A stretch of DNA of 64,000 bases from Alphaproteobacteria bacterium (lineage in GTDB: Bacteria > Pseudomonadota > Alphaproteobacteria > UBA8366), in contig JAJFJD010000059.1 in assembly GCA_021774335.1 (NCBI GenBank), positions 289,449-353,448 on the forward strand, in the 5' to 3' direction. Positions 54,967 to 63,865 of the stretch are shown in pieces. A program made the translations under genes and the position numbers. The notes beneath the pieces are model-generated. The model was not told where the DNA came from. It saw nothing but the letters and a program-made list of their open reading frames with translations, and did not search any database. Each line of letters begins with the position of its first letter. Position 1 is the first letter of the stretch.

Positions 54967-56229
54967 ATGGCTGAAAAAGATACGGATGAAACTGCCGACG
55001 TGACGGTGTTGGGGGCGGGCATCGTCGGCATTTGCACCGCATTGTCGCTCGCGGAGCGCGGCTTCAAGGTGGCCATACTCGACCGTGACCCGCCGGCGGA
55101 AGGCGCCAGTTACGGGAATGCCGGGTCGCTGTCGCCATGGTCCTGCGTGCCGCAATCCATGCCTGGCCTCTGGAAGAGCATCCCGAAATGGCTGATCGAC
55201 CCGGAGGGGCCGATCGCCGTGCGCCTCGGGTATTTGCCGACATTCCTGCCATGGGGGGTGCGGTTTCTGCGCGCCGCCCGGCGCGAAGGGTTGGACACCA
55301 TCGCCGATGCGATGATGGCGCTGACCCGCCCGACGCTCGATATCTACCGGCGGCACATCGCGGGGACGGGCCGGGAAGACCTGATTCGCGATGGCGTCTA
55401 TGTGCATGTCTATCGGAATGCGGCGGACGCGAATCTGTCGTCGCTAGGCTGGCAGATGCGGCGCGACCGCCAGGTTCCCCTCGAAGTCGTGCAGGGCGAG
55501 GCGCTGCGCGAGGTCGAACCTGCGCTCTCGCCGGAATTTGAGGCCGCGGTCCTGATCAAGCAACAAGGCCGCGCGCTCGACCCTGGCGGGATTGGCAAGG
55601 CGCTCGCGGAGAAGGCACAGTCGATGGGCGTGGCGTTCCGCCGGTGCTCGATTGAGCGGCTGGTGCCTGAAGCGGACGGGGTGTGGCGGATCGAGACCGA
55701 TGCCGGGCCAATCCCTGCGAAACGCGTGGTCGTCGCCATGGGTGCCTGGTCGGGAAAGCTGCTGTCCGGGCTGGGCGTCAAGGTCGTCCTGGAAGCCGAG
55801 CGGGGCTACCACTTGGTGTTCCGCAACCCCGGTGTGACCCTGAACAATGCGATCATGAATGTAGACGCGAAATTCGTGGTCAGCTCGATGAATGCCGGCG
55901 TGCGCTGCGCGGGCACCGCCGAATTCGCGGGCGTGGACGCACCGCCGGACTATCGCCGCGCGCAGGTATTCTCGCGGCTCATAAAACGGATGTTCCCCGA
56001 TATCAACGTCGACGACACGGTCGAATGGATGGGCCGCCGGCCGTCGACGCCGGATTCGGTGCCCTTCCTCGGCGACATCCCCGGCTTCGAGAACCTCTAC
56101 GCCGCCTTCGGCCACGGTCACACGGGGCTGACGATGGCGCCCAAGACCGGCGAGATCCTGGCCGGACTGATCGCAGGCGAGAAGCTCGACGTCGATATGA
56201 CGCCCTACCGGATCGGCCGCTTCGGGTGA
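54967..56229 (+). CDS. FAD-dependent oxidoreductase, D-amino acid dehydrogenase (DadA)-like
   Basis: A 420-residue flavoprotein of the DAO/DadA family. VTVLGAGIVGICTALSLAERG at 15-35 is the FAD-binding fold, followed by DRDPPAEGASYGNAGSLSPW, typical of DadA. The catalytic-domain parts VVVAMGAWSG, LEAERGYHLVFRNPG and the C-terminal WMGRRPSTPDSVPFLG with FGHGHTGLTMAP match. It would oxidise a D-amino acid or related amine at the membrane. ATG 54967 has GGAGAGG upstream. Confidence 0.92.
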   Translation: MAEKDTDETADVTVLGAGIVGICTALSLAERGFKVAILDRDPPAEGASYGNAGSLSPWSCVPQSMPGLWKSIPKWLIDPEGPIAVRLGYLPTFLPWGVRFLRAARREGLDTIADAMMALTRPTLDIYRRHIAGTGREDLIRDGVYVHVYRNAADANLSSLGWQMRRDRQVPLEVVQGEALREVEPALSPEFEAAVLIKQQGRALDPGGIGKALAEKAQSMGVAFRRCSIERLVPEADGVWRIETDAGPIPAKRVVVAMGAWSGKLLSGLGVKVVLEAERGYHLVFRNPGVTLNNAIMNVDAKFVVSSMNAGVRCAGTAEFAGVDAPPDYRRAQVFSRLIKRMFPDINVDDTVEWMGRRPSTPDSVPFLGDIPGFENLYAAFGHGHTGLTMAPKTGEILAGLIAGEKLDVDMTPYRIGRFG

Positions 56230-56302
56230 GCCGCACGGCGTGTTTCCAGGCCCGATACCGGATGGATTAGCCGGAACGACCCGGGCGGCGTGCGATAAAC
56301 CA

Positions 56303-56331
56303 TTGGCGAGGGGGCCTTTCCCCCCTATATC
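56303..56331 (+). promoter_or_regulatory. Candidate promoter of rlmN
   Basis: -35 TTGGCG (56303-56308), 17-bp spacer containing GGGGG/CCCCC arms, -10 TATATC (56326-56331). Expected transcription start is about 7 nt later, almost on the rlmN ATG at 56340, so the message may be leaderless. Confidence 0.45.
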
Positions 56332-56339
56332 ATCGCGGT

Positions 56340-57494
56340 ATGAGCGAAACCGTCCCCAGTTTGCAGGATTTCATGCCCGGCGGCCCGGCTGCGACCGTTG
56401 CGCCGGCGGATTCGCGCGTGAATCTGATGGGGATGGACCGCGAGGATTTGGCGGTGGCGCTGGCGCCGCTGGACGTGAAGCCGTTCCGCGCCAAGCAGGT
56501 CTTCCAGTGGATTTATAATCGCGGCATCACCGATTTCGATGAGATGACCAACCTGTCGAAGGGGTTGCGGGCGGAAATGGCCGAGCGTTTCCGGATCGGC
56601 CGGCTCGCCGTCAACACCGAGCAGCGCTCGACCGATAGCACCCGCAAGTGGCTGGTCCGCTTCGACGACGCGCAGGAAGCCGAAACCGTCTATATCCCGG
56701 AAACGGACCGCGGCACGCTCTGCGTTTCCAGCCAGGTCGGCTGCACGCTGACCTGCACCTTCTGCCACACCGGCACGCAGAAACTGGTGCGCAACCTGGA
56801 CGCCAAGGAAATCGTCGGCCAGATCATGCTGGCGCGCGACGCCTTCGGCGAATGGCCGTCGCCGTCGGAGGATCGGCAGCTCACCAATATCGTGATGATG
56901 GGGATGGGCGAGCCGCTCTACAATTTCGAGAATGTGAAGAAAGCGCTGAAGATCGTCATGGACGGCGAGGGGCTGGCGGTCTCGCGCCGTAAGATCACGC
57001 TGTCGACCTCGGGCGTGGTGCCGATGATCCACCGCTGCGGGTCGGAGATTGGTGTTATGCTGGCGATCTCGCTGCACGCGGTGCGCGATGACCTGCGCGA
57101 CGAGCTGGTGCCGATCAACCGCAAATATCCGATCGCCGAACTGTTGGACGCCTGCCGCGCCTATACCGGGCTCAGCAACGCGCGGCGTATCACCTTCGAA
57201 TACGTGATGCTGAAGGGTGTGAACGATTCGGCGGCGGACGCGCGCGAACTGACGCGGCTGATCCAGGGCATTCCGGCCAAGATCAATCTGATCCCATTCA
57301 ATCCGTGGCCCGGCGTCGCCTACGACTGTTCCGAAGAGGCGGCGATCGATCGCTTCGCCGACATCGTGCAGCGCGCCGGCTATTTCGTGACCGTGCGCAA
57401 GCCGCGCGGCCGCGACATCCTCGCCGCCTGTGGCCAGCTCAAAAGCGAAAGCGTCCGCGCCAAGGGCCAGAAGACCGGGATGGCGGGCGGCTAG
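56340..57494 (+). CDS. rlmN: Dual-specificity 23S rRNA/tRNA adenine-C2 methyltransferase RlmN
   Basis: Radical SAM enzyme making m2A2503 in 23S rRNA and m2A37 in tRNA. An N-terminal HhH-like domain has FRAKQVFQWIYNRGI. The radical SAM motif CTLTCTFC (CxxxCxxC) lies near 135-142 with HTGTQKLVRNL after it, then MMGMGEPLYNFENV. The C-terminal RKPRGRDILAACGQL holds the methyl-carrying cysteine, and GCTL in SQVGCTL precedes the cluster. Length 384 is normal. No Shine-Dalgarno precedes the ATG, which sits immediately after a likely promoter. Confidence 0.97.
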   Translation: MSETVPSLQDFMPGGPAATVAPADSRVNLMGMDREDLAVALAPLDVKPFRAKQVFQWIYNRGITDFDEMTNLSKGLRAEMAERFRIGRLAVNTEQRSTDSTRKWLVRFDDAQEAETVYIPETDRGTLCVSSQVGCTLTCTFCHTGTQKLVRNLDAKEIVGQIMLARDAFGEWPSPSEDRQLTNIVMMGMGEPLYNFENVKKALKIVMDGEGLAVSRRKITLSTSGVVPMIHRCGSEIGVMLAISLHAVRDDLRDELVPINRKYPIAELLDACRAYTGLSNARRITFEYVMLKGVNDSAADARELTRLIQGIPAKINLIPFNPWPGVAYDCSEEAAIDRFADIVQRAGYFVTVRKPRGRDILAACGQLKSESVRAKGQKTGMAGG

Positions 57495-57497
57495 TCG

Positions 57498-58247
57498 CTA
57501 GCCGCTGTATTCGCTGCCGTCGTCGCCGCCGTCATTCTCGTCGATCGTCGTGCCGAAGTTGAACGGGAATTCCTCGTTCCCGGTCGCGGACCCGTCCGCG
57601 CCCACTGCCGTGTTGAACGCAACCTGGTCGACACTGCGCTGCGGGCGCACCGGCACGAAGGTTTCGCCGTACCGCTGGTTGATGCTTATGCCCGACAGAA
57701 TTTTGGCAAGCCGTTTCTCCGAGACTTTCGCGCCCGGCCGCGCGCAGACATAGCCGAAGAGAACCCGGGTGGGCCGGCCGAATGAATCCCGGGGATCGAA
57801 ATCCCATTCCGAATTGAATCCGGCGCATTGCCGTCCGTCCGCAAGGCGGAAGGGTTGGAAATCCATCTCGTTATGCTGCGCCGCAAGGGTGACCTTTTCG
57901 CCCCACGCCTTGTTCTGGGATCGCAGGGCGTTCCAGGTGTCGGCCATCCGTTCCATCCAATAGTCGTATTGCAGCGCCAAGCCCTCGCCCAGGGCCGTGT
58001 CATACACCGCTTCCACGGTCAGTTGGTTCGTTTCGAAGCGCGCGTAGGCGACATGCTCGAAGGCGTCGAGATGATGGATGCGCACCACCTTGGCGTCGCG
58101 CAAGGAGGGGTCTTCGAAGTTGATAAGCGCTTCGGCGCCCGGTACGCGTTTGGTCACCGGATACTGGGCGGTAAGGCAGCCGCCGAGGGCGAGTACCGTC
58201 ACGCAGGCGAGGGTGCGGGAAAGAATGGAACCGGTGCGATTCGACAT
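57498..58247 (-). CDS. Putative lipoprotein of unknown function
   Basis: A 249-residue protein with a lipoprotein signal, hydrophobic LACVTVLALGGC with the lipidated Cys24, so it should sit on the periplasmic face of a membrane. ATG 58247 follows GAGGAG. I do not recognise the family of the mature part. Visible features are an alpha/beta pattern around RIHHLDAFEHVAYARFETN, a Trp-rich helix (DYWMERMADTWNAL), DFQPFRLADGRQCAGFNSEWD with two cysteines able to pair with VLFGYVC, and a low-complexity Asp/Gly C-terminus. Convergent with rlmN. Confidence 0.75.
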   Translation of the reverse strand: MSNRTGSILSRTLACVTVLALGGCLTAQYPVTKRVPGAEALINFEDPSLRDAKVVRIHHLDAFEHVAYARFETNQLTVEAVYDTALGEGLALQYDYWMERMADTWNALRSQNKAWGEKVTLAAQHNEMDFQPFRLADGRQCAGFNSEWDFDPRDSFGRPTRVLFGYVCARPGAKVSEKRLAKILSGISINQRYGETFVPVRPQRSVDQVAFNTAVGADGSATGNEEFPFNFGTTIDENDGGDDGSEYSG

Positions 58248-58397
58248 GCGGATTCTCCTCCGTTTCAAGTCGCTGTGGTAAGGCGGATTTGGTTCATCAT
58301 AGTGAGGCTAGATCGCGCGCACCGCCAGACAACTGTCGGTGACGATATGTGATCGCACATTCGGGCGCGTGCGCAGCCGCCCGCCGTGCCGCGCCGC

Positions 58398-58425
58398 TTG
58401 CGGCCAAGCGTTCTTTCCCTATACT
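58398..58425 (+). promoter_or_regulatory. Candidate promoter of argG
   Basis: -35 TTGCGG (58398-58403), 16-bp spacer, -10 TATACT (58420-58425). The start of transcription would be near 58432, giving a 37-nt leader with GGAGG before the ATG at 58469. Confidence 0.55.
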
Positions 58426-58468
58426 CCGCCGCGATTCCAACAGTTTGCGTTGCGCGGAGGGCCCGGCA

Positions 58469-59677
58469 ATGGGCGACAAGATCAATAAGGTGGTGCTGGC
58501 CTATTCGGGCGGGCTCGACACGTCGGTCATTCTGAAATGGCTGCAGGAAGTCTACGACTGCGAGGTGGTGACCTTCACTGCTGATCTCGGCCAGGGCGAG
58601 GAGCTGGAGCCCGCGCGCAAGAAGGCCGAGATGTTCGGCATCAAGGAAATCTATGTCGACGACCTGCGCGACGAATTCGTGCGCGACTACGTCTTCCCGA
58701 TGTTCCGCGCCAATGCGCTGTACGAGGGCGTGTATCTGCTGGGCACGTCGATCGCGCGGCCGCTGATCGCCAAGCGCCAGATCGAGATCGCGCGCGAGAC
58801 CGGGGCCGATGCGGTGGCCCATGGCGCCACCGGCAAGGGCAATGACCAGGTGCGCTTCGAGCTGGCTTATTACGCGCTCAATCCGGACATCAAGGTCATC
58901 TCGCCTTGGCGCGAGTGGGATCTGACCAGCCGCACCGTGCTGATCGACTATGCGGAAAAGCATCAGATTCCGGTGCCCAAGGACAAGCGCGGCGAAGCGC
59001 CGTTCTCGGTCGACGCCAACCTGCTGCATATTTCCGCCGAAGGCAAAGTGCTGGAAGACCCGGCCGAGGAAGCGCCGGAGTATGTCTATTCCCGCACCGT
59101 CGACCCCGAGAAAGCGCCGGACACGCCGACCGTGGTGGAAGTTGACTTCGAGGGCGGCGACCCGGTCGCCATCGACGGCAAAAAACTCGGCCCGGCGGCA
59201 TTGCTGACGCGGCTGAACGAACTCGGCGGGGCCAACGGCATCGGCCGGGTCGATCTGGTCGAGAATCGCTTCGTCGGCATGAAGTCGCGCGGCATCTACG
59301 AAACGCCGGGCGGCACCATCCTGATTGCGGCGCACCGGGCGATGGAGTCGATCACGCTCGACCGCGAGGCGACGCATCTCAAGGACGAGATGATGCCGCG
59401 CTATGCCAAGCTGATTTACAACGGCTTCTGGTTCGCACCGGAACGCGAGATGCTGCAGGCGTTGATCGACAAGAGCCAGGAGCCGGTGTCCGGCCGCGTC
59501 CGGCTGAAGCTGTACAAGGGCAATGTCATGGTGATCGGGCGCGAAAGCCCGAACAGCCTGTACAGCCTGGAGCATGTCACCTTCGAGGAAGATTCGGTCT
59601 ACGACCAGCGCGATGCCGAAGGCTTCATCAAGCTGAACGCCCTGCGCCTGCGCCTCGCCAACCGGCGCAACGGCTGA
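58469..59677 (+). CDS. argG: Argininosuccinate synthase
   Basis: Joins citrulline and aspartate with ATP in arginine synthesis. The PP-loop VLAYSGGLDTSVILKWL at 9-25, TADLGQGEELEPARKKA, GTSIARPLIAKRQIEIA and HGATGKGNDQVRFEL are unmistakable. Length 402 is standard. ATG 58469 was chosen because GGAGG lies 8 nt upstream and MGDKINKVVLAYSGG is the family start; the frame is open 120 bp farther. It stands alone. Confidence 0.97.
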   Translation: MGDKINKVVLAYSGGLDTSVILKWLQEVYDCEVVTFTADLGQGEELEPARKKAEMFGIKEIYVDDLRDEFVRDYVFPMFRANALYEGVYLLGTSIARPLIAKRQIEIARETGADAVAHGATGKGNDQVRFELAYYALNPDIKVISPWREWDLTSRTVLIDYAEKHQIPVPKDKRGEAPFSVDANLLHISAEGKVLEDPAEEAPEYVYSRTVDPEKAPDTPTVVEVDFEGGDPVAIDGKKLGPAALLTRLNELGGANGIGRVDLVENRFVGMKSRGIYETPGGTILIAAHRAMESITLDREATHLKDEMMPRYAKLIYNGFWFAPEREMLQALIDKSQEPVSGRVRLKLYKGNVMVIGRESPNSLYSLEHVTFEEDSVYDQRDAEGFIKLNALRLRLANRRNG

Positions 59678-59705
59678 CGCAAATCCGCGGTCATCTCGGC
59701 CGGGT

Positions 59706-60420
59706 CTAGGCCCGGCAGATCGAGACGCCGCCGTCTACCAGCATCGCCGTGCCGGTCGTGAAGCTCGACGCGGCCGACGCCAGATAGAGCACGGATCGGG
59801 CAATTTCCTCCGGCGCCGCGATACGCTTCAACGCATGTAAATTCTCCACGAAGGCGGTCGCTTCCGGTGTATCGGCGACGGTGCGCCCCATCGGCGTGTC
59901 GGTGCCGCCGGGCAGGATCGCGTTCACCCGGATGCCGTCCGCGCCGACTTCGGCGGCGAGAACCTGGGTCAGCCCGATAAGCCCGGCCTTGCTCGCCGCG
60001 TAGGCTGCCATGCCGGGCATGCCCGCCGTGTGGCCGACGAAGGTCGAGGTGAAGATCAGCGAGCCGCCGCCGCGCGCGATCATCGCGGGCAACTGATGTT
60101 TGGCGCCGAGGAAGGCGCTGGTCAGGTTCGTGTCGAGCGTCTCACGCCACCCGGCGAGCGACACCTCGGCGACTGGTCCCATCTCCCCCAACGTACCGGC
60201 ATTGTTGAAGGCGATATCGAGCCCGCCATATGTCTCGACGGCCAATGCGACCAGAGCCTTGGCGCAGGCCTCGTCCCTGACGTCGCCTGCCCGCGCGACC
60301 GCCGTGCCGCCCTCGGCGGTGACGTCGGCGACCAGTTGCTCAAGCGCCTGCCGCCGCCGCCCGGCCGATTCCCGAACTCGCTCCGGTGACGATGGCGACT
60401 TTTCCACTCAATGATGTCAT
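59706..60420 (-). pseudogene. SDR dehydrogenase gene broken by an internal deletion and frameshift
   Basis: The N-terminus MTSLSGKVAIVTGASSGIGR starts at ATG 60420 and runs into TGA at 60340-60342. The remaining protein continues in another frame from about 60366 down to 59706: RRRQALEQLVADVTAEGG, NNAGTLGEMGP, TSTFVGHTAG, YAASKAGLIGL and LVDGGVSICRA. A normal SDR has about 16 more residues between GIGR and the RR that ends strand 2, so roughly 47 or 49 bp appear lost inside the GC-rich run CCGGGCGGCGGCGGC (minus strand). Neither fragment has both the cofactor loop and the active site. An assembly error is the main alternative. Confidence 0.8.
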
Positions 60421-60541
60421 GTGTTCTGCCCCGTGTTCGTGTTGTGACGGATTGGATTTCGCGGGGACAGATACGAGGACGATCGAATCGCCGCCACCCG
60501 GATCTTGCTGTTCGCGCCGGCGAACCTTCCGGCGCGCGACC

Positions 60542-61021
60542 TCACGCCGTACGAGGGGCACGCGTCATCTCGATATGGGGAATCCTCTGCCCTTGTTTTT
60601 CCCGATAGTTTTCGCGGACCTGGCGGAAACCGAGCGCCTCGTAGTAGCTGACGGCGTTCAGGGTGGCGGTCAGCCGGCGGGGCGCGTGGCCGTTCTCCGC
60701 CGCGTCTTTCTCGCAGGCGTCGAACAACGCACGGCCGACGCCGCGCTCATGCCATGCCGGATCGACGAAGAGGCTAACCAGTTCGTCTCGCCGCCAAGAT
60801 GAAAACCCGATGACCGATCCGTCTTCCGCCGCCGCGATCCAGAACGTCTCGCCGCCCTCGTCGGCCGCGAGCACATATTTCTCGGGTGTCCGGCCGTGCA
60901 GCCATGCCTCCACCGCTGCGGGCTCCACAAATGCCGCGCAGACGGCGGTGACCGCATGCGTGTGAACCCGGTGCATCCCGACGGCATCGCTGGGCACCAT
61001 TCGGCGAATTGCGAATTTCAT
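60542..61021 (-). CDS. GNAT family N-acetyltransferase
   Basis: A 159-residue acetyltransferase. FAIRRMVPSDAVGMHRVH begins the fold, WIAAAEDGSVIGFSSWRRDELVSLFVDP forms strands 3-4 in parts, and HERGVGRALFDACEKDA is the acetyl-CoA-binding Q/RxxGxG loop. TLNAVSYYEALGFRQVRE ends the domain in the usual way. Substrate unknown. It lies upstream of the broken SDR gene on the same strand with a 121-bp gap. Confidence 0.9.
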   Translation of the reverse strand: MKFAIRRMVPSDAVGMHRVHTHAVTAVCAAFVEPAAVEAWLHGRTPEKYVLAADEGGETFWIAAAEDGSVIGFSSWRRDELVSLFVDPAWHERGVGRALFDACEKDAAENGHAPRRLTATLNAVSYYEALGFRQVRENYREKQGQRIPHIEMTRAPRTA

Positions 61022-61046
61022 CTTAATTGCCTCCGGGTGGATGATC

Positions 61047-61742
61047 CTACCCCGGTATCACTGATAACCCGATGGCCCAGCCGTGGGTCAGCAGCAGGGC
61101 GGTGTAGAGCGCTAGGCCTGCCGCGACGCGGGCGAGGCCGATGCCGGCCCAGTCGATCTTGGTGCGCCGTTGCAAGACGGCCTGGAAAGGGATGACCGAC
61201 GTGGTCAGCGCCACCGGCCCCCAGGCCGAGCCGAGTGTGACGCGGCGGCGCTGGTCGATATGCCACATGCCGCCGAAACACAGCACAGCGATGCCGCCGA
61301 ACAGGGCAAGGCTCGCGTCGTCGCCGTTGGCCAATAGATGCGCCATGCTCCACAGGCTGAAACCCCACAGGCCCGGATGGCGGGTGATCGTCATGATGCC
61401 CGGCGCCGGATGCGGTTGGTCCGCGTGGCGCTCGCCCGCAACCATGGTGATGTTCGGCGTCGACAGGCTGGCGACCAGCAGGATGCAGGCGAAGGGCATC
61501 ACTAGGAGCGGGATGGCCAACAGTCCGGGCGTCGGCTGCCACAGAACCACGCGGGGTGCGGCATTATAGGCGGCGACCGCCCAGACCATTGCGCCGAGCG
61601 CCAGCACCGAGTAGGACACCCGGAATCCGGTCTCGCCCAACGCCTTGATGATGGGTTCGCGCACCGTTACGCTCGAAAGGAAGAAATGCCCGCCGACGAA
61701 TATCGCGACGGCCAACAGCAGCGTTTCAATCGTACCGATCAT
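61047..61742 (-). CDS. NnrU family membrane protein
   Basis: A 231-residue inner-membrane protein with about six hydrophobic helices, of the NnrU family (linked to denitrification in some alphaproteobacteria and related to zeta-carotene isomerase Z-ISO). Signatures are FVGGHFFLSSVTVREPI near 16-32, PGIMTITRHPGLWGFSLW with the likely heme-ligating His, and WHIDQRRRVTLGSAWG. ATG 61742 begins MIGTIETLLLAV. No nir or nor genes are present here, so a nitrogen-oxide role is not supported by context. Confidence 0.88.
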   Translation of the reverse strand: MIGTIETLLLAVAIFVGGHFFLSSVTVREPIIKALGETGFRVSYSVLALGAMVWAVAAYNAAPRVVLWQPTPGLLAIPLLVMPFACILLVASLSTPNITMVAGERHADQPHPAPGIMTITRHPGLWGFSLWSMAHLLANGDDASLALFGGIAVLCFGGMWHIDQRRRVTLGSAWGPVALTTSVIPFQAVLQRRTKIDWAGIGLARVAAGLALYTALLLTHGWAIGLSVIPG

Positions 61743-61803
61743 GCGCGCATTATTCGCGCCCAAACCCGCGCCGTCCAGATGGAACGGTGCTAAGGAACCG
61801 ACA

Positions 61804-62109
61804 ATGTCCGACTCCGATGCCGAAACGCCACGCGTCGATGACCCCGTCGCCGAAGCAATCCTGGGCCTGCTTGAGGATATGCCGCCCGAAAAATCGATCA
61901 GCCCGATGGATGCGGCTCGGGCGGTGGCCGAGGCGCGCCGCCGTCCCGGCGATGGGCCCGAGCTTTGGCGCCGTTACATGAATGCGGTTCGCCAGCAGGC
62001 GGTGCACCTGGCGCGGCAGGGACGAATCGAGATCACGCGCAAGGGTGAGCCCGTCGATCCCAATAATTTCAAGGGCGTGGTGCGGCTTCGGCTGCCTGCA
62101 GGCGGATAA
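61804..62109 (+). CDS. DUF3253 family protein
   Basis: A 101-residue winged-helix-like protein of DUF3253. ISPMDAARAVAEARRRPGDG takes the place of the usual CPSEVAR segment, and WRRYMNAVRQQAVHLARQGRIEITRKG is the core. The final VDPNNFKGVVRLRLP is the family ending. ATG 61804 follows AAGGA. Annotation pipelines often mislabel this family; its real role is unknown. It is divergent from the NnrU gene by 61 bp and convergent with folD. Confidence 0.85.
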   Translation: MSDSDAETPRVDDPVAEAILGLLEDMPPEKSISPMDAARAVAEARRRPGDGPELWRRYMNAVRQQAVHLARQGRIEITRKGEPVDPNNFKGVVRLRLPAGG

Positions 62110-62116
62110 CCGGCCG

Positions 62117-63010
62117 TCAGAGCGCGGGCGGCTCGATCCCGGCCTGGCGGCAGGCCGCGGTCAGCGTGTTGCGCAGCAGGCAGGCGATGGTCATCGGCCC
62201 GACACCGCCCGGCACCGGCGTGATTGCGCCTGCGACGGCCTGCGCTTCGGCAAAGCATACGTCGCCAACCAGGCGGTATTTTCCCTCTTCGCCTTCCTTC
62301 GGCACCCGGTTGATGCCGACGTCGATCACGGCGGCGCCCGGCTTGACCCAGTCGCCGCGGATCATCTCGGGCCGCCCAACCGCGGCGATCAGGATATCGG
62401 CGCGGCGGCAGACCGCGGGCAGGTCGCGGGTGCGCGAATGGGCCACGGTCACCGTACAGCTTTCGCCCAGCAGCAGCGCCGCCATCGGCTTACCGACGAT
62501 ATTCGACCGGCCGACCACTACGGCGTCCAGCCCGGACAGGTCGCCAAGCCGGTCCTTCAGCATCATCAGGCAGCCGAGCGGCGTGCAGGGCACCAGCCCT
62601 TGGCCGCCGGTCGCAAGCCGGCCGGCATTAATGACATGGAAGCCGTCGACGTCCTTATCCGGATCGATGGCGGCGATCACCTTGTCGGCGTCGATCTGAT
62701 CCGGCAGCGGCAGTTGCACCAGAATGCCGTGCACTGTGCCGTCCCGATTGAGTTTGTCGACCAGCGCCAGCAAATCCGCCTCGCCGGTGTCCGCCGGCAG
62801 CGAATGTTCGAAGCTCTGCATGCCCGCCTCGACGGTCTGCTTGCGCTTGTTGCGGACATAGACTTGGCTCGCCGGATCCTCGCCCACCAGCACCACGGCC
62901 AAGCCCGGGACTAGTCCGTGCGTTTTCGTCACGTCGGCCACCGCCGCGCCGACCCGTTCCCGCAGGTTCGCGGCGAATCCTTTGCCGTCGATGATGGTCG
63001 CGTCAGTCAT
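62117..63010 (-). CDS. folD: Methylenetetrahydrofolate dehydrogenase/cyclohydrolase
   Basis: Bifunctional one-carbon enzyme that interconverts 5,10-methylene-THF and 10-formyl-THF, the donor used by PurH in this window. VLVGEDPASQVYVRNKRK at about 37-54 carries the catalytic Lys and Tyr, and QLPLPDQIDADKVI follows. PCTPLGCLMML, VVVGRSNIVGKPMAALL and AAVIDVGINRV form the NADP site. Start ATG 63010 begins MTDATIIDGKGFAANL. Length 297. Its start overlaps the DUF167 gene's end by 8 bp. Confidence 0.97.
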   Translation of the reverse strand: MTDATIIDGKGFAANLRERVGAAVADVTKTHGLVPGLAVVLVGEDPASQVYVRNKRKQTVEAGMQSFEHSLPADTGEADLLALVDKLNRDGTVHGILVQLPLPDQIDADKVIAAIDPDKDVDGFHVINAGRLATGGQGLVPCTPLGCLMMLKDRLGDLSGLDAVVVGRSNIVGKPMAALLLGESCTVTVAHSRTRDLPAVCRRADILIAAVGRPEMIRGDWVKPGAAVIDVGINRVPKEGEEGKYRLVGDVCFAEAQAVAGAITPVPGGVGPMTIACLLRNTLTAACRQAGIEPPAL

Positions 63011-63329
63011 GGTGAGCCTCGAGCCAGTGTTGGAGATGCGGCAACAGGATATCGGGATCACCGGCGACGTGGATGGTCTTGCGCCGGTCTTTGGCGCCGG
63101 CGGTGACGGTCAGGGTGGTTTTCGGAAGCTTCCACGCCTTGGCGAGGAGTTTGATCAAGGCGGCATTCGCCTTACCGTTCTCCGGCGCGGCGGTGACCCG
63201 CGCGCGGAGCGCGATGCCGCCACTGTCCGCCGGCGTGAGCCCGTCGATTCGGTTGGCCGACGCTTTCGGCGTCAGCCGGACCGCGACCGCGACGCCGTCA
63301 TCCCGTGATGTAACCGGAAGCGCCGCCAT
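63003..63329 (-). CDS. DUF167/YggU family protein
   Basis: A 108-residue protein of the YggU family. VAVRLTPKASANRIDGL at 15-31 and APENGKANAALIKLLAKAW with the invariant GKAN are the family signatures; VTAGAKDRRKTIHVAGDP ends the domain. Function unknown. It lies between yggT and folD on the same strand, 21 bp behind the former, and yggT-yggU neighbours are common in proteobacteria. Confidence 0.93.
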   Translation of the reverse strand: MAALPVTSRDDGVAVAVRLTPKASANRIDGLTPADSGGIALRARVTAAPENGKANAALIKLLAKAWKLPKTTLTVTAGAKDRRKTIHVAGDPDILLPHLQHWLEAHHD

Positions 63330-63350
63330 GATCGCTGCCTCTTCCGAACC

Positions 63351-63632
63351 TTATTGCGGCCAGTATTCGTACAGCAGGTTTCTGGCAAAGAAAATCAGAA
63401 GCAGGACGACCAACGGCGATAGGTCGATGCCGCCGAGATTCGGCAGGATACGGCGGATCGGCCGCATGACCGGCTCGGTGATGCGATAGAGGAAATCGCC
63501 CACCATATAGACGAATCGATTGCTCGTGTTGATCACGTTGAACGCGATCAGCCAACTCATGATCACCTGCAGGATGATGATCCACATAAAAATACTGAGA
63601 ACCGAATCGATTAATAACTTCAGTGCGATCAT
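63351..63632 (-). CDS. YggT family membrane protein
   Basis: A 93-residue protein with two hydrophobic segments, LLIDSVLSIFMWIIILQVIM and LGGIDLSPLVVLLLIFFARNLL, separated by the YggT motif FLYRITEPVMRPIRRILPNL. Members lie in the inner membrane and are linked to osmotic or cell-shape functions in some bacteria. First gene of the leftward yggT-yggU-folD group. Confidence 0.94.
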   Translation of the reverse strand: MIALKLLIDSVLSIFMWIIILQVIMSWLIAFNVINTSNRFVYMVGDFLYRITEPVMRPIRRILPNLGGIDLSPLVVLLLIFFARNLLYEYWPQ

Positions 63633-63719
63633 ATGCGTAGGACCTGTCCCCGGTTGTCCGAACGGCGCACCCTAGCCGTAACACCGGAAGGGTGGCAAGA
63701 CCCCGCAGTGACGTGGCGC

Positions 63720-63748
63720 TTGACATGACCCTGATCCCTTCACATATT
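63720..63748 (+). promoter_or_regulatory. Promoter of tRNA-Ala
   Basis: Consensus -35 TTGACA (63720-63725), 17-bp spacer and -10 CATATT (63743-63748). Transcription should begin near 63755, 35 nt before the mature tRNA. Confidence 0.7.
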
Positions 63749-63789
63749 CCGCACGCTTCGGCGTGCTTTGCGCCGTCGTTCCCAGTGTC

Positions 63790-63865
<76 letters not shown>

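Noticed and set aside
59692..59715. GGCCGGGTCTAGGCCCGGC hairpin between argG and the broken SDR gene
   Set aside because: It partly covers the SDR stop codon and lacks a T-run, so I do not call it a terminator.
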